A stretch of 8,402 nucleotides of DNA from JBOHUX01 sp050734915 (lineage in GTDB: Bacteria > Chloroflexota > Dormibacteria > Dormibacterales > Dormibacteraceae), in contig JBOHUX010000103.1 in NCBI GenBank assembly GCA_050734915.1, positions 1 through 8,402 of the forward strand. Reading direction: 5' to 3'. Below, one piece after another: positions 1 to 5,558 of this stretch. Under the pieces are notes generated by a model that was given only the letters and a program-made list of their open reading frames with translations, had not been told where the DNA came from and did no database searches. The translations under genes and the position numbers were made by a program. The number at the start of each line of letters is the position of its first letter. Position 1 is the stretch's first letter.

Positions 1-893
1 GACGCCAACCCGCCGCCGGCGAGGGACCCGGCGGCCTGGCGCCCGAGCAGGTAGCGCACCCAGGAGAGCGCTCCGGGCCGATCGGGCGCGGAGGCGGGGA
101 TCGTGACCGTGAAGAGGATGGGGCTGCCGCGGACGGTGACGCCGTTGGCGGTGGTGAAGGCGACGCTTCCGTAGGCGGCCGCCATCGTCGGGTCGCCCTG
201 GTTGACGGCGGCCGGGAGCCGCAGGTAGGGAAGCCCGGCCGCCACCGCCTCCACCAGGTAGAAGACCCCCGCGTCGAGCTCGCCCGCCTGGAGGCGCGCC
301 ACCAGCTCCTCCTCGGGGAAGATCTGGGCCGGGTTCCGGGCCGGACCCAGGATGCGCCTTGCCTCACCCGCCCGCCCGGAGCGGCGCTCGTCGAGCTGGA
401 AGAGCCAGAGCGTGCGATATCCCTTGGGATCCAGTTCGGGGTCGGTCCTGCCCAGGCGGAGTCCGGGCTGCTCGAGCACCGACTCCCAGGACCGGCGGCC
501 GAGCCGGGCGCTTCGGAAGTCGGACGCGAACCGGCTCTTGGGGCTCCATCCGATGACCAGCTCGGTGGTGGCGAAGTCGATCCACCAGGAGACATGGTTG
601 CCGTTCGCCGGGCCGGCGAGGGCGCGGTCCGCCGCCACGTCCGCGCTGATGAACACGTCCGGACGCCGGATGCCGCCCTTGATCAGGTTCGCGATCGCCA
701 GCGACCCCTTCGGCTCGCCCTGGACGCCGCAGCCGCAGGACCTTCGAAAGCCGGGGAGCAGATGATTCTCCATGAGCCGGGTCAACGAGCCCGCGTAGAT
801 GACCTGGACTGGGGCGCTCCCGGCAGCCCCGCCCGAGCAGCCGGCCAAGGCGAGCGCGGCGACGACGGGGAGCGCCAGCGCCCGGCGGATCAC
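1..893 (-). CDS. WtpA/ModA-like molybdate/tungstate-binding lipoprotein (partial)
   Basis: Probable periplasm-facing, lipid-anchored solute-binding component of an ABC importer for molybdate or tungstate. The start is a GTG at 893, ten bases after the upstream stop, with a GAGG-containing stretch at 902-905 as ribosome site. Residues 1-18 form a lipoprotein signal peptide ending in the lipobox LAGC (Cys19). Family marks follow: YAGSL at 33-37 near the mature N-terminus, PDVFISAD at 78-85, DPELDPKGYR at 151-160, and Glu215 in YLVEA. The DPxxDPxGYR pattern is that of archaeal-type WtpA/ModA rather than E. coli ModA; the acidic pair that contacts the metal in that family probably corresponds to an Asp of this motif and Glu215 (inference). 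The usual Cys before GYR is Lys here. Two Cys (53 and 55) form an unusual CxC. 297 codons are present with no stop, ending in a typical C-terminal helix region, so few residues are probably missing. Permease and ATPase genes would be expected further left, outside the window. Specificity between Mo and W cannot be told. Confidence 0.85.
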   Translation of the reverse strand, partial: MIRRALALPVVAALALAGCSGGAAGSAPVQVIYAGSLTRLMENHLLPGFRRSCGCGVQGEPKGSLAIANLIKGGIRRPDVFISADVAADRALAGPANGNHVSWWIDFATTELVIGWSPKSRFASDFRSARLGRRSWESVLEQPGLRLGRTDPELDPKGYRTLWLFQLDERRSGRAGEARRILGPARNPAQIFPEEELVARLQAGELDAGVFYLVEAVAAGLPYLRLPAAVNQGDPTMAAAYGSVAFTTANGVTVRGSPILFTVTIPASAPDRPGALSWVRYLLGRQAAGSLAGGGLA

Positions 894-903
894 CGCCGGA
901 GCC

Positions 904-1422
904 TCACCGGAGGACCATGACGTCGGTGGCCTTGAACACAGCCGCCGCCACCGTCCCCAGCTCGAGGCCGAGCCGCTCCACCGAGGAGTTGGTGATGACC
1001 CCCGTGACGACCTGGCCGCCGATGTCGATGCCGATCTCGGTGGCGACCTCGCCGCGGCGGATCTCGACCACCTTCCCGAAGAGCTGGTTGCGGGCGGACA
1101 GGCGCGCCGGTTCCGAGGTGGGCGCGAAGAGGCTCGGCAGGCCCCCGGCGAGCAGCTCCCGGGCGGCCCTGAGAGCCGCTGCGTTGACGAAGTAGCGGGC
1201 CTCCCGGCCCTGGCGTCGCGCTCCGACCAGGCCTCGGCTGGAGAGGACCCGGAGGTGCTGGGAGACGACGGCGCCCGCCACCCCGAGGCGGTCGGCCAGC
1301 TCGCCGACCGAGATCTCGGCGGCCTCCTCCCCGGGCAACTCCTGGAGCAGCCGGAGGCGGAGGGGGTCGCCCAGTGTCCGCAACAGGCTGGCGGCCGGAT
1401 GACGTGATGTTTGCGCAGACAT
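904..1422 (-). CDS. ArsR-type HTH fused to molybdate-binding Mop domain; candidate molybdate-responsive regulator
   Basis: A 172-residue regulator with two clear parts. Residues about 12-80 are an ArsR-like winged helix: LRTLGDPLRLRLLQEL at 14-29, then a recognition helix near 49-66 (VVSQHLRVLSSRGL) and a wing with RRQGREARYFV. Residues about 108-170 are a Mop (molbindin/TOBE-like) domain beginning SARNQLFGKVVEI and containing IDIGG, VITNSSVERLGL and VFKATDVMV, almost the textbook molbindin pattern for molybdate or tungstate binding. The protein has no cysteine, so the thiolate metal site of classical ArsR sensors (ELCVCDL) is absent and the Mop domain is the likely sensor. It lies ten bases upstream of the WtpA/ModA-like gene and presumably represses or tunes it and itself. 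Classical ModE uses a different (LysR-like) HTH with Mop domains. The ATG at 1422 has no Shine-Dalgarno but a -10 element seven bases before it, suggesting a leaderless mRNA. Family assignment is strong; effector and targets are inferred. Confidence 0.88.
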   Translation of the reverse strand: MSAQTSRHPAASLLRTLGDPLRLRLLQELPGEEAAEISVGELADRLGVAGAVVSQHLRVLSSRGLVGARRQGREARYFVNAAALRAARELLAGGLPSLFAPTSEPARLSARNQLFGKVVEIRRGEVATEIGIDIGGQVVTGVITNSSVERLGLELGTVAAAVFKATDVMVLR

Positions 1423-1429
1423 GCAGATA

Positions 1430-1435
1430 AGAATA
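1430..1435 (-). promoter_or_regulatory. Candidate -10 element for the ArsR-Mop gene
   Basis: On the minus strand this reads TATTCT, matching TANNNT, and ends seven bases before the ATG at 1422. That spacing places the transcription start at or next to the A of the start codon, as in leaderless genes. No convincing TTGACA-like -35 is seen 17 bases upstream. The stretch over the start also holds TCTGC-ATG-TCTGC, a direct repeat that a dimeric regulator could read. Confidence 0.45.
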
Positions 1436-1461
1436 GAGAGTCGGTGTCTCCGCCGGTCTGT

Positions 1462-1485
1462 CGGGCAGCCCGACCGGGCTGCCCG
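1462..1485. repeat. Perfect 10-bp inverted repeat in divergent promoter region; candidate operator
   Basis: CGGGCAGCCC (1462-1471), a 4-base spacer GACC, then GGGCTGCCCG (1476-1485): perfect arms of ten bases. It lies 40 bases upstream of the ArsR-Mop start and 57 bases upstream of the small HTH gene, between two divergent genes, so a terminator role is unlikely. Its position fits an operator or activator site serving one or both genes. Which protein binds is unknown; both flanking genes encode HTH proteins. Confidence 0.6.
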
Positions 1486-1506
1486 GATGCTGACCCAAAC
1501 TGGCGC

Positions 1507-1535
1507 TTGATTTTTCTGCGCCGGGATTGTACAAG
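1507..1535 (+). promoter_or_regulatory. Candidate promoter of the small HTH gene, with palindrome TTGTACAA
   Basis: TTGATT at 1507-1512 resembles a -35 box; after 17 bases comes TACAAG at 1530-1535 as a weak -10, ending seven bases before the ATG at 1543. The -10 overlaps a perfect 8-bp palindrome, TTGTACAA (1527-1534), that could be an operator, for example for autoregulation. No Shine-Dalgarno precedes the ATG, again fitting a leaderless start. Only sequence resemblance supports this. Confidence 0.4.
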
Positions 1536-1542
1536 CTGGTCA

Positions 1543-1869
1543 ATGCTTGCCGACGTCGAGACCTCCGCCTACCGGCAGCTGTCGGCTCGGATGTTCGACG
1601 AGGCGGCCCGCCGGGCCGGGCTGAGTGGGTCCGAGCTGACCCGCCGGCTCCGTGACGAGCTGGGTCGCGACTCCCTGAGCCGCCAGACCCTCCTCGCCTG
1701 GCGCCGCGGTGACCAGCCCGTTCCCATGGGCGCCTTCCTCGCCGCCTGCCGGATCGGCCAGGTGAGGCCGCCGGACGTCCTCCAGGCGGTGGTCGACAAG
1801 AGCTCACGCTTCGGCGGCGACAGCGACGGCCTCGTCGGACAGCTCGTGAAAGCCCTCTGGTGGCTCTAG
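1543..1869 (+). CDS. Small helix-turn-helix protein of unknown target
   Basis: A 108-residue protein. Residues about 12-75 look like an XRE/Cro-type helix-turn-helix: FDEAARRAGLSGSELTRRL, then the probable recognition segment LSRQTLLAWRRGDQPVP, then MGAFLAACRIG, the usual order of helices in lambda-repressor-like domains. The C-terminal tail (about 85-108) is short and ends in LVKALWWL; no effector domain, signal peptide or membrane segment is visible. The frame stays open upstream to 1411, but that extension would run through the inverted repeat and promoter region; the ATG at 1543 follows the -10-like element and begins the part that reads as folded protein. It is divergent from the ArsR-Mop gene and convergent with the methyltransferase gene. 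It could be a transcription factor or, less likely, the DNA-binding half of a toxin-antitoxin pair, but no toxin gene is adjacent. I do not recognise the specific family. Confidence 0.65.
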   Translation: MLADVETSAYRQLSARMFDEAARRAGLSGSELTRRLRDELGRDSLSRQTLLAWRRGDQPVPMGAFLAACRIGQVRPPDVLQAVVDKSSRFGGDSDGLVGQLVKALWWL

Positions 1870-1888
1870 ATCTAGGTCTAGGTTCTAG
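1866..1888. repeat. Cluster of four CTAG sites in near-hexamer tandem
   Basis: CTAG occurs at 1866, 1872, 1878 and 1885, spaced 6, 6 and 7 bases, as degenerate copies of (A/G)TCTAG. The first overlaps the TAG stop of the HTH gene, and the next two TAGs are in the same frame, giving three in-frame stops within 15 bases. CTAGATCTAG (1866-1875) is itself a perfect palindrome. CTAG is normally scarce in GC-rich bacterial DNA, so the cluster is unexpected. Function unknown. Confidence 0.6.
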
Positions 1889-1903
1889 GGGCGGCGACCG
1901 CAG

Positions 1904-1931
1904 CCTCGAGGGGCCGTCCCGGCCAGGCCGG
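1904..1931. terminator. Weak candidate terminator between convergent genes
   Basis: Between the convergent HTH and methyltransferase genes lie CCTCGAGG (1904-1911) and CCGGCC-A-GGCCGG (1919-1931), the latter directly after the methyltransferase stop on the minus strand. As RNA the second would fold with at most a 4-bp stem around CCAGG. There is no T-tract on either side, so this would be at best an atypical intrinsic terminator. Confidence 0.25.
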
Positions 1932-2598
1932 TCAGTTGACGATCGCCACCGCGAAGCCGTCGTAGCCCTTGCTGCCGACGGTCTGGATCGCCGTCGCCGT
2001 CACGCGCGCCTCCGCGGCGAGCAGCTCGTTGAAGTGGCGCACGCCCTGCACGAGCGGGTCGTGGCTGCCGGCATCCACCACCGCCCCGTCGCGGACCACG
2101 TTGTCGGCGACGATGACGCTTCCGGGGCGGGAGAGCCTGAGCGCCCAGGAGAGGTAGTCCGGGTAGCCCGGCTTGTCGGCGTCGATGAAGATGAGATCGA
2201 ACGGATCGCCGGCCCTCCGCGGCCAGTTGCGGCAACGTGTCCACGGCCCGCCCGACGCGCAGCTCGACGATGCCGCCGAGACCCGCGCTCGCGATGTTGG
2301 CGCGGGCGACCTCAGCGTGCTTGGGGTCCGCCTCGAGCGTGACCATCCGGCCGCCGGGGGGCAGTGCGCGGGCGAGCCAGATCGTGCTGTAGCCACCCAG
2401 GGTGCCGATCTCGAGGACCGTTCTCGCCCCGGCCATGCGGGCCAGGATCTGCAGCAGCCGGCCCTGGTTCGGGGAGACGTTGATCGCGGGCAGACCCGCC
2501 GCCGAGCAGGCCTCGAGGACGGCGTCGAGCACCTGATCGGGGCGGGAGAGCAGGTCGCTGAAGTAGCGGTCGACGGCCGTCCACCGTGCCTCGGTCAT
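1932..2598 (-). pseudogene. Family 3 (caffeoyl-CoA-type) SAM-dependent O-methyltransferase, broken by a one-base frameshift
   Basis: The reading frame from ATG 2598 covers the N-terminal half, including the SAM-binding motif VLEIGTLGGYSTIWLA (residues 62-76) and the acidic residue after the next strand (Glu89 in VTLEADPKHAEVA). At about 2205-2216 the homology moves by one base to another frame, which holds DPFDLIFIDADKPGYPDYL, then VIVADNVVRDGAVVD, and ends at the stop 1932-1934. Removing one base restores a 221-residue protein, the usual length of this family of cation-dependent O-methyltransferases; IDAD and ADN carry the expected metal ligands. Left in its first frame, the product would run to 1885 with an arginine-rich nonsense tail. 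Both halves are well conserved, so this is either a very recent lesion or a sequencing/assembly error; no slippery motif suggests programmed frameshifting. It starts 31 bases after the oxidoreductase beta gene, probably in the same transcript, with no clear ribosome site. Acceptor substrate unknown. Confidence 0.85.
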
Positions 2599-2629
2599 CG
2601 GGGGGGCCGGCTTCGGGACAAGGGGACGG

Positions 2630-3655
2630 TCAGCTGCGGAACTCCGCCATCAGCCCTTCGAACTGATCGCGGCTCAGCCTCAGCTCGCCCTCGGACAGGC
2701 TCGCCAGCGGCGATCGGGGCAGGCGTTCCTTGGAGGCGAAGTCCTCCGACTCCTCGTCGATGTAGAGGAGCCCGGTGACGAGGTGGCCTCGTCTCCGGCC
2801 CTCCTCGATCAGGCCCAGCGCCCGCATCCGGTCATCCGGCCGGTACTCGGGGCCGAGCTTGTTGAGAAGCAGATGCGACCCGTCGTGGAGGGTCACCTCC
2901 TGCACCGTGCCGGGCTCCTGCTCGATGGTCACCTCCTCGTAGAAGGGGATGAACGAGAGGTCGTGGATGACCTCCTCGTGCTCCTTGACATATGCGTAGC
3001 TCTTGGTCGAGCCGTCGTGGTCGTTGAAGGTCACGCAGGGCGAGATGACATCGATGAGGGCGGTCCCCCGGTGTGCCAGCGCGGCCTTGATGAGCGGGAC
3101 CAGGTGCTTGCCGTCGCCGCTGAAGGACCTCGCCACGAAGGTGCCCCCGAGGGTCAGCGCGAGCGCGCAGGGATCGATGGGCTGGAAGGTGTTGACAGTC
3201 CCCTTCTTCTGGACCGAACCGAGGTCGGCGGTGGCCGAGAACTGCCCCTTGGTGAGGCCGTAGGTGCCGTTGTCCTCGATCAGGTACGTGCAGTCCACGT
3301 TGCGCCGGATCAGGTGGGCGAACTGGCCCAGCCCGATCGCCACAGTGTCCCCGTCGCCGGTCACCCCGAACACGGTCAGCTCCCGATTGGCGAGCTGCGC
3401 GCCGGTCGCGATCGAGGGCATGCGGCCGTGGACGCCGTTGAAGCCGTGCGCCGAATCCACGAAGTAGGCGGGCGTCTTGGCCGAGCATCCGATCCCGCTC
3501 ATCTTGGCCAGCCGGTGCGGCTCGAGGCCGGTCTCGTAGAGGGCCTTGACGATGTGGTTGGTGATCGAGTTGTGCCCGCAGCCGGCGCAGAGCGTGGTCG
3601 GTGAGCCCTTATATGCGTCCCGGGGCAGGTGGGCGCGGTTGAGGGTGGTGCTCAC
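2630..3655 (-). CDS. 2-oxoacid:ferredoxin oxidoreductase, beta subunit (KorB-type)
   Basis: Thiamine-diphosphate and [4Fe-4S]-binding subunit of a 2-oxoacid:ferredoxin oxidoreductase, which decarboxylates a 2-oxoacid to acyl-CoA while reducing ferredoxin, or runs in reverse to fix CO2. The 341-residue product has Cys23 and Cys26 in LCAGCGHNS, Cys57 in GIGCSAKTP and Cys207 in SPCVTFND, the four expected cluster ligands. The ThDP/Mg site is GDGDTVAIGLGQFAHLIRRN (100-119) followed by EDNGTYGLTKGQ (127-138). There is no separate ferredoxin-type domain, as in two-subunit enzymes. The GTG at 3655 is chosen because it overlaps the alpha stop as GTGA and has a strong GGAGGAGG ten bases upstream; the frame is open far upstream but only as a shadow of the alpha gene. 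The GIGCSAKTPAYF motif is of the 2-oxoglutarate-type beta subunits, but substrate (2-oxoglutarate versus another 2-oxoacid) is not certain. Confidence 0.93.
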   Translation of the reverse strand: MSTTLNRAHLPRDAYKGSPTTLCAGCGHNSITNHIVKALYETGLEPHRLAKMSGIGCSAKTPAYFVDSAHGFNGVHGRMPSIATGAQLANRELTVFGVTGDGDTVAIGLGQFAHLIRRNVDCTYLIEDNGTYGLTKGQFSATADLGSVQKKGTVNTFQPIDPCALALTLGGTFVARSFSGDGKHLVPLIKAALAHRGTALIDVISPCVTFNDHDGSTKSYAYVKEHEEVIHDLSFIPFYEEVTIEQEPGTVQEVTLHDGSHLLLNKLGPEYRPDDRMRALGLIEEGRRRGHLVTGLLYIDEESEDFASKERLPRSPLASLSEGELRLSRDQFEGLMAEFRS

Positions 3656-5457
3656 AGCGGGACAGCCTCCTCCAGCTCCATGACGGGGGCGGTGATGGCC
3701 CGGGCGGGGATCGGGCGCCCGTCCCAGTGCCGGATCGAGCGCAGCCTCGCCGCCGCCTCGGCGGGAAGCTCGAGCCGGAGCAGGTCGTGGAGCTGGCCGG
3801 ACTGGTTCTGCTCGACCACGTAGACGCGTTCGTGGCCATTCACGAACTCCTCCACGGCGTCGTTCAGCGGCAGGGCCCGGACGCGCAGGTAGTCGACCGG
3901 AAGGCCGCCGGCGGCGAGGATGTCGCGCGCCTCCACGACGGCGTGGTGGGTGGAGCCGAACGCGATCAGCCCGATCGCATGCCCGGCGCTCTCGACGATC
4001 GGGGCCGGCACCCAGCCGCGTGCGGTCTCGTGCTTGCGGAGGATCCGCTCGATGTTCCTGGAGAACAGCAGCGGGTCCTCGGTGTAGTGGGCGTTCTCGT
4101 CGTGGCCGGAGCCGCGCGTGAAGTAGCCGGCGGCGGGGTGGGGGGTGCCGGGCAGCGTCCGGAAGGGGATGCCGTCGCCGTCGGGGTCGCGGTATCGCCC
4201 CCAGTCGCCGCCGATACGTTCCAGGTCCCCGGCCGAGAGGACCTTGCCCCGGTCGAAGGGCTTCTCCGGGTACCGGAAGGGCGCGCACATCCAGAGGTTC
4301 ATGCCCAGATCCAGGTCGGAGAGCACGAAGACCGGGGTCTGGAACCGGTCGGCGAGGTCGAACGCCTGCCGGGCGTCCTCGTAGCACTCCTCGACCGTGC
4401 CCGGCAGCAGGACGATGTGGCGGGTGTCGCCGTGGGAGAGCTGGTAGGTGAACGCGAGGTCGCCCTGCGAGGTCCTGGTCGGCAGGCCCGTGGACGGCCC
4501 CACCCGCTGCACGTCGAAGATCACGATCGGCACCTCGGAGTAGTAGGCGAGCCCCGCGAACTCCGCCATCAGCGAGATGCCCGGGCCCGAGGTGGAGGTC
4601 ATCGCCCGGGCGCCCGCCCAGGCGGCGCCGATCGCCATGCCGGCGGCGGCGAGCTCGTCCTCGGCCTGCACGACCGCGATTCGGGAGGTCCCGTCCACGC
4701 CGGTCCGGTATCGCTCCGCGTAGCCGATGAGGTTCTCGCAGAGGCTGCTCGACGGCGTGATCGGGTACCAGGCCGCCACCGTCACGCCGCCCATCAAGGA
4801 GCCGAGGGCGCAGGCCTGGTTTCCCTCCATCAACATCAGGTCGGGGGCGCCTCCCGAGACCGGCCGCAGCTGAAAGGGATCGCGCTTGGAGAAGTTCTCG
4901 TGCCAGTGCTCGAAGCCCACCTGGACGGCCTCCATGTTGAGGGGGACAGCCTTGGGCTTGGTCTGGAACTGCCGCTTGAGTCCGTGTTCGATACGATCGA
5001 GCGGGATGCCGAGGAGGGCCGCCACGACGCCCACATAGATCATGTTGGTCAGCTGCTTGCGGAGCGTCTCACTCGTGATCCTGGTCTTGGCCAGCCTCGC
5101 GAACGGGACCGGGTAGTAGAAGACGTCGTCGCGAGCGTTGGCGGGCAGGCCATAGGCCTCTTCGTGGATCACCGCCGCGCCCGAGCGGACGCCGCCGAGG
5201 TCGGCCGGCCAGGTCGCCGGGTTGAGCGCGACGAGGACGTCGGGATCCCCCTTGCTCGCCTGGTAGCCCGCGGGGGAGATGCGGAGCTGGTACCAGGTCG
5301 GCAGGCCTTCGATGTTGGAGGGGAAGACGTTCTTGGGCGCGACCGGGATGCCCATCGAGAAGACGGCGCGGGTGAGCACCAGGTTCGCCGATTGGCTGCC
5401 GGAGCCGTTGACGGTGGCGGCCTGGAAGGTGAGGTCGTTGACGATCGGTGGGGTCAC
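3652..5457 (-). CDS. 2-oxoacid:ferredoxin oxidoreductase, fused gamma-alpha subunit (KorA-type)
   Basis: Partner of the beta subunit downstream, with a 4-base overlap. Taking the GTG at 5457 (601 residues), the order is: gamma domain, about 7-190, starting NDLTFQAATVNGSGSQSAN and including KNVFPSNIEGLPTWYQLRI; ThDP pyrimidine-binding alpha domain, about 210-400, with YPITPSSSLCEN (231-242), QAEDELAAAGMAIGAAWAGA (264-283) and TSGPG (289-293); a linker with DPDGDGIPFRTLPGTPHP; and the C-terminal transketolase-like domain, about 490-580 (IGLIAFGSTHHAVVEA, VYVVEQNQSGQL). Length and fusion are typical of KorA-type subunits. The gamma glycine loop reads NGSGSQSAN, a variant of the GxGGQG seen in many relatives, and matches a clade usually annotated only as 2-oxoacid:acceptor oxidoreductase alpha, so the substrate stays open. 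A TTG at 5481 would add eight residues, but it overlaps a CATAAT -10-like element, so the GTG is preferred; neither has a clear Shine-Dalgarno. Confidence 0.92.
   Translation of the reverse strand: MTPPIVNDLTFQAATVNGSGSQSANLVLTRAVFSMGIPVAPKNVFPSNIEGLPTWYQLRISPAGYQASKGDPDVLVALNPATWPADLGGVRSGAAVIHEEAYGLPANARDDVFYYPVPFARLAKTRITSETLRKQLTNMIYVGVVAALLGIPLDRIEHGLKRQFQTKPKAVPLNMEAVQVGFEHWHENFSKRDPFQLRPVSGGAPDLMLMEGNQACALGSLMGGVTVAAWYPITPSSSLCENLIGYAERYRTGVDGTSRIAVVQAEDELAAAGMAIGAAWAGARAMTSTSGPGISLMAEFAGLAYYSEVPIVIFDVQRVGPSTGLPTRTSQGDLAFTYQLSHGDTRHIVLLPGTVEECYEDARQAFDLADRFQTPVFVLSDLDLGMNLWMCAPFRYPEKPFDRGKVLSAGDLERIGGDWGRYRDPDGDGIPFRTLPGTPHPAAGYFTRGSGHDENAHYTEDPLLFSRNIERILRKHETARGWVPAPIVESAGHAIGLIAFGSTHHAVVEARDILAAGGLPVDYLRVRALPLNDAVEEFVNGHERVYVVEQNQSGQLHDLLRLELPAEAAARLRSIRHWDGRPIPARAITAPVMELEEAVPL
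3666..3673 (-). promoter_or_regulatory. Strong Shine-Dalgarno for the beta-subunit gene
   Basis: On the minus strand this reads GGAGGAGG, inside the last codons of the alpha gene and ten bases before the GTG at 3655. It fixes the beta start and shows that genes inside operons here use Shine-Dalgarno initiation, in contrast to the first genes of units, which have none. Confidence 0.7.
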
Positions 5458-5480
5458 CAGCTGAGTGCTCAGAGAGGCCA

Positions 5481-5486
5481 ATTATG
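5481..5486 (-). promoter_or_regulatory. Candidate -10 element for the oxidoreductase operon
   Basis: CATAAT on the minus strand, one mismatch from TATAAT; it includes an in-frame TAA and overlaps the alternative TTG start at 5481. Transcription would begin near 5474, leaving a leader of about 17 bases before GTG 5457. That leader contains a small inverted repeat, CTGAG-TG-CTCAG (5461-5472). Just upstream, 5486-5493 and 5498-5504 form an imperfect inverted repeat (GCGCCACA / TGTGCGC). No good -35 is seen. Confidence 0.4.
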
Positions 5487-5539
5487 CGCCACACTCATGT
5501 GCGCCCCCGCCGGGCGGCTTTCACGGGCGCAGGCGATTC

Positions 5540-5550
5540 ACTGTTACAGT
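5540..5550 (+). promoter_or_regulatory. Candidate -10 and palindromic operator of the pnt operon
   Basis: ACTGT-T-ACAGT is a perfect palindrome around a central T. Its right half contains TACAGT (5545-5550), a TANNNT -10 element ending eight bases before the ATG at 5559. With no Shine-Dalgarno in those eight bases, a leaderless start is likely, and a protein bound at the palindrome would block the promoter. A -35 is unclear; TTTCAC at 5519-5524 is too far for standard spacing. Confidence 0.45.
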
Positions 5551-5558
5551 CTCGGCCG

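Noticed and set aside
904..1422. Reading the ArsR-type protein as an arsenic or heavy-metal sensor
   Set aside because: It has no cysteine and lacks the thiolate motif, while a Mop domain provides a more likely oxyanion sensor.
1411..1542. N-terminal extension of the small HTH protein
   Set aside because: It would encode the inverted repeat and promoter region and does not read as folded protein; ATG 1543 follows a -10-like element.
890..1807. A 305-codon minus-strand frame across the ArsR-Mop gene, intergenic region and small HTH gene
   Set aside because: It crosses a divergent promoter region and overlaps two better-supported genes; no family motif is seen.
4155..4200. DPDGDGIPF in the gamma-alpha linker as an EF-hand calcium site
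   Set aside because: The spacing departs from the canonical loop (Ile at position 7, no Glu at 12 seen), and I recall the motif as common in this enzyme family.
3656..4387. An upstream extension of the beta-subunit frame, giving 585 residues
   Set aside because: The extra part is an Arg/Pro-rich out-of-frame reading of the alpha gene; the GTG at 3655 has a strong Shine-Dalgarno and starts the conserved protein.
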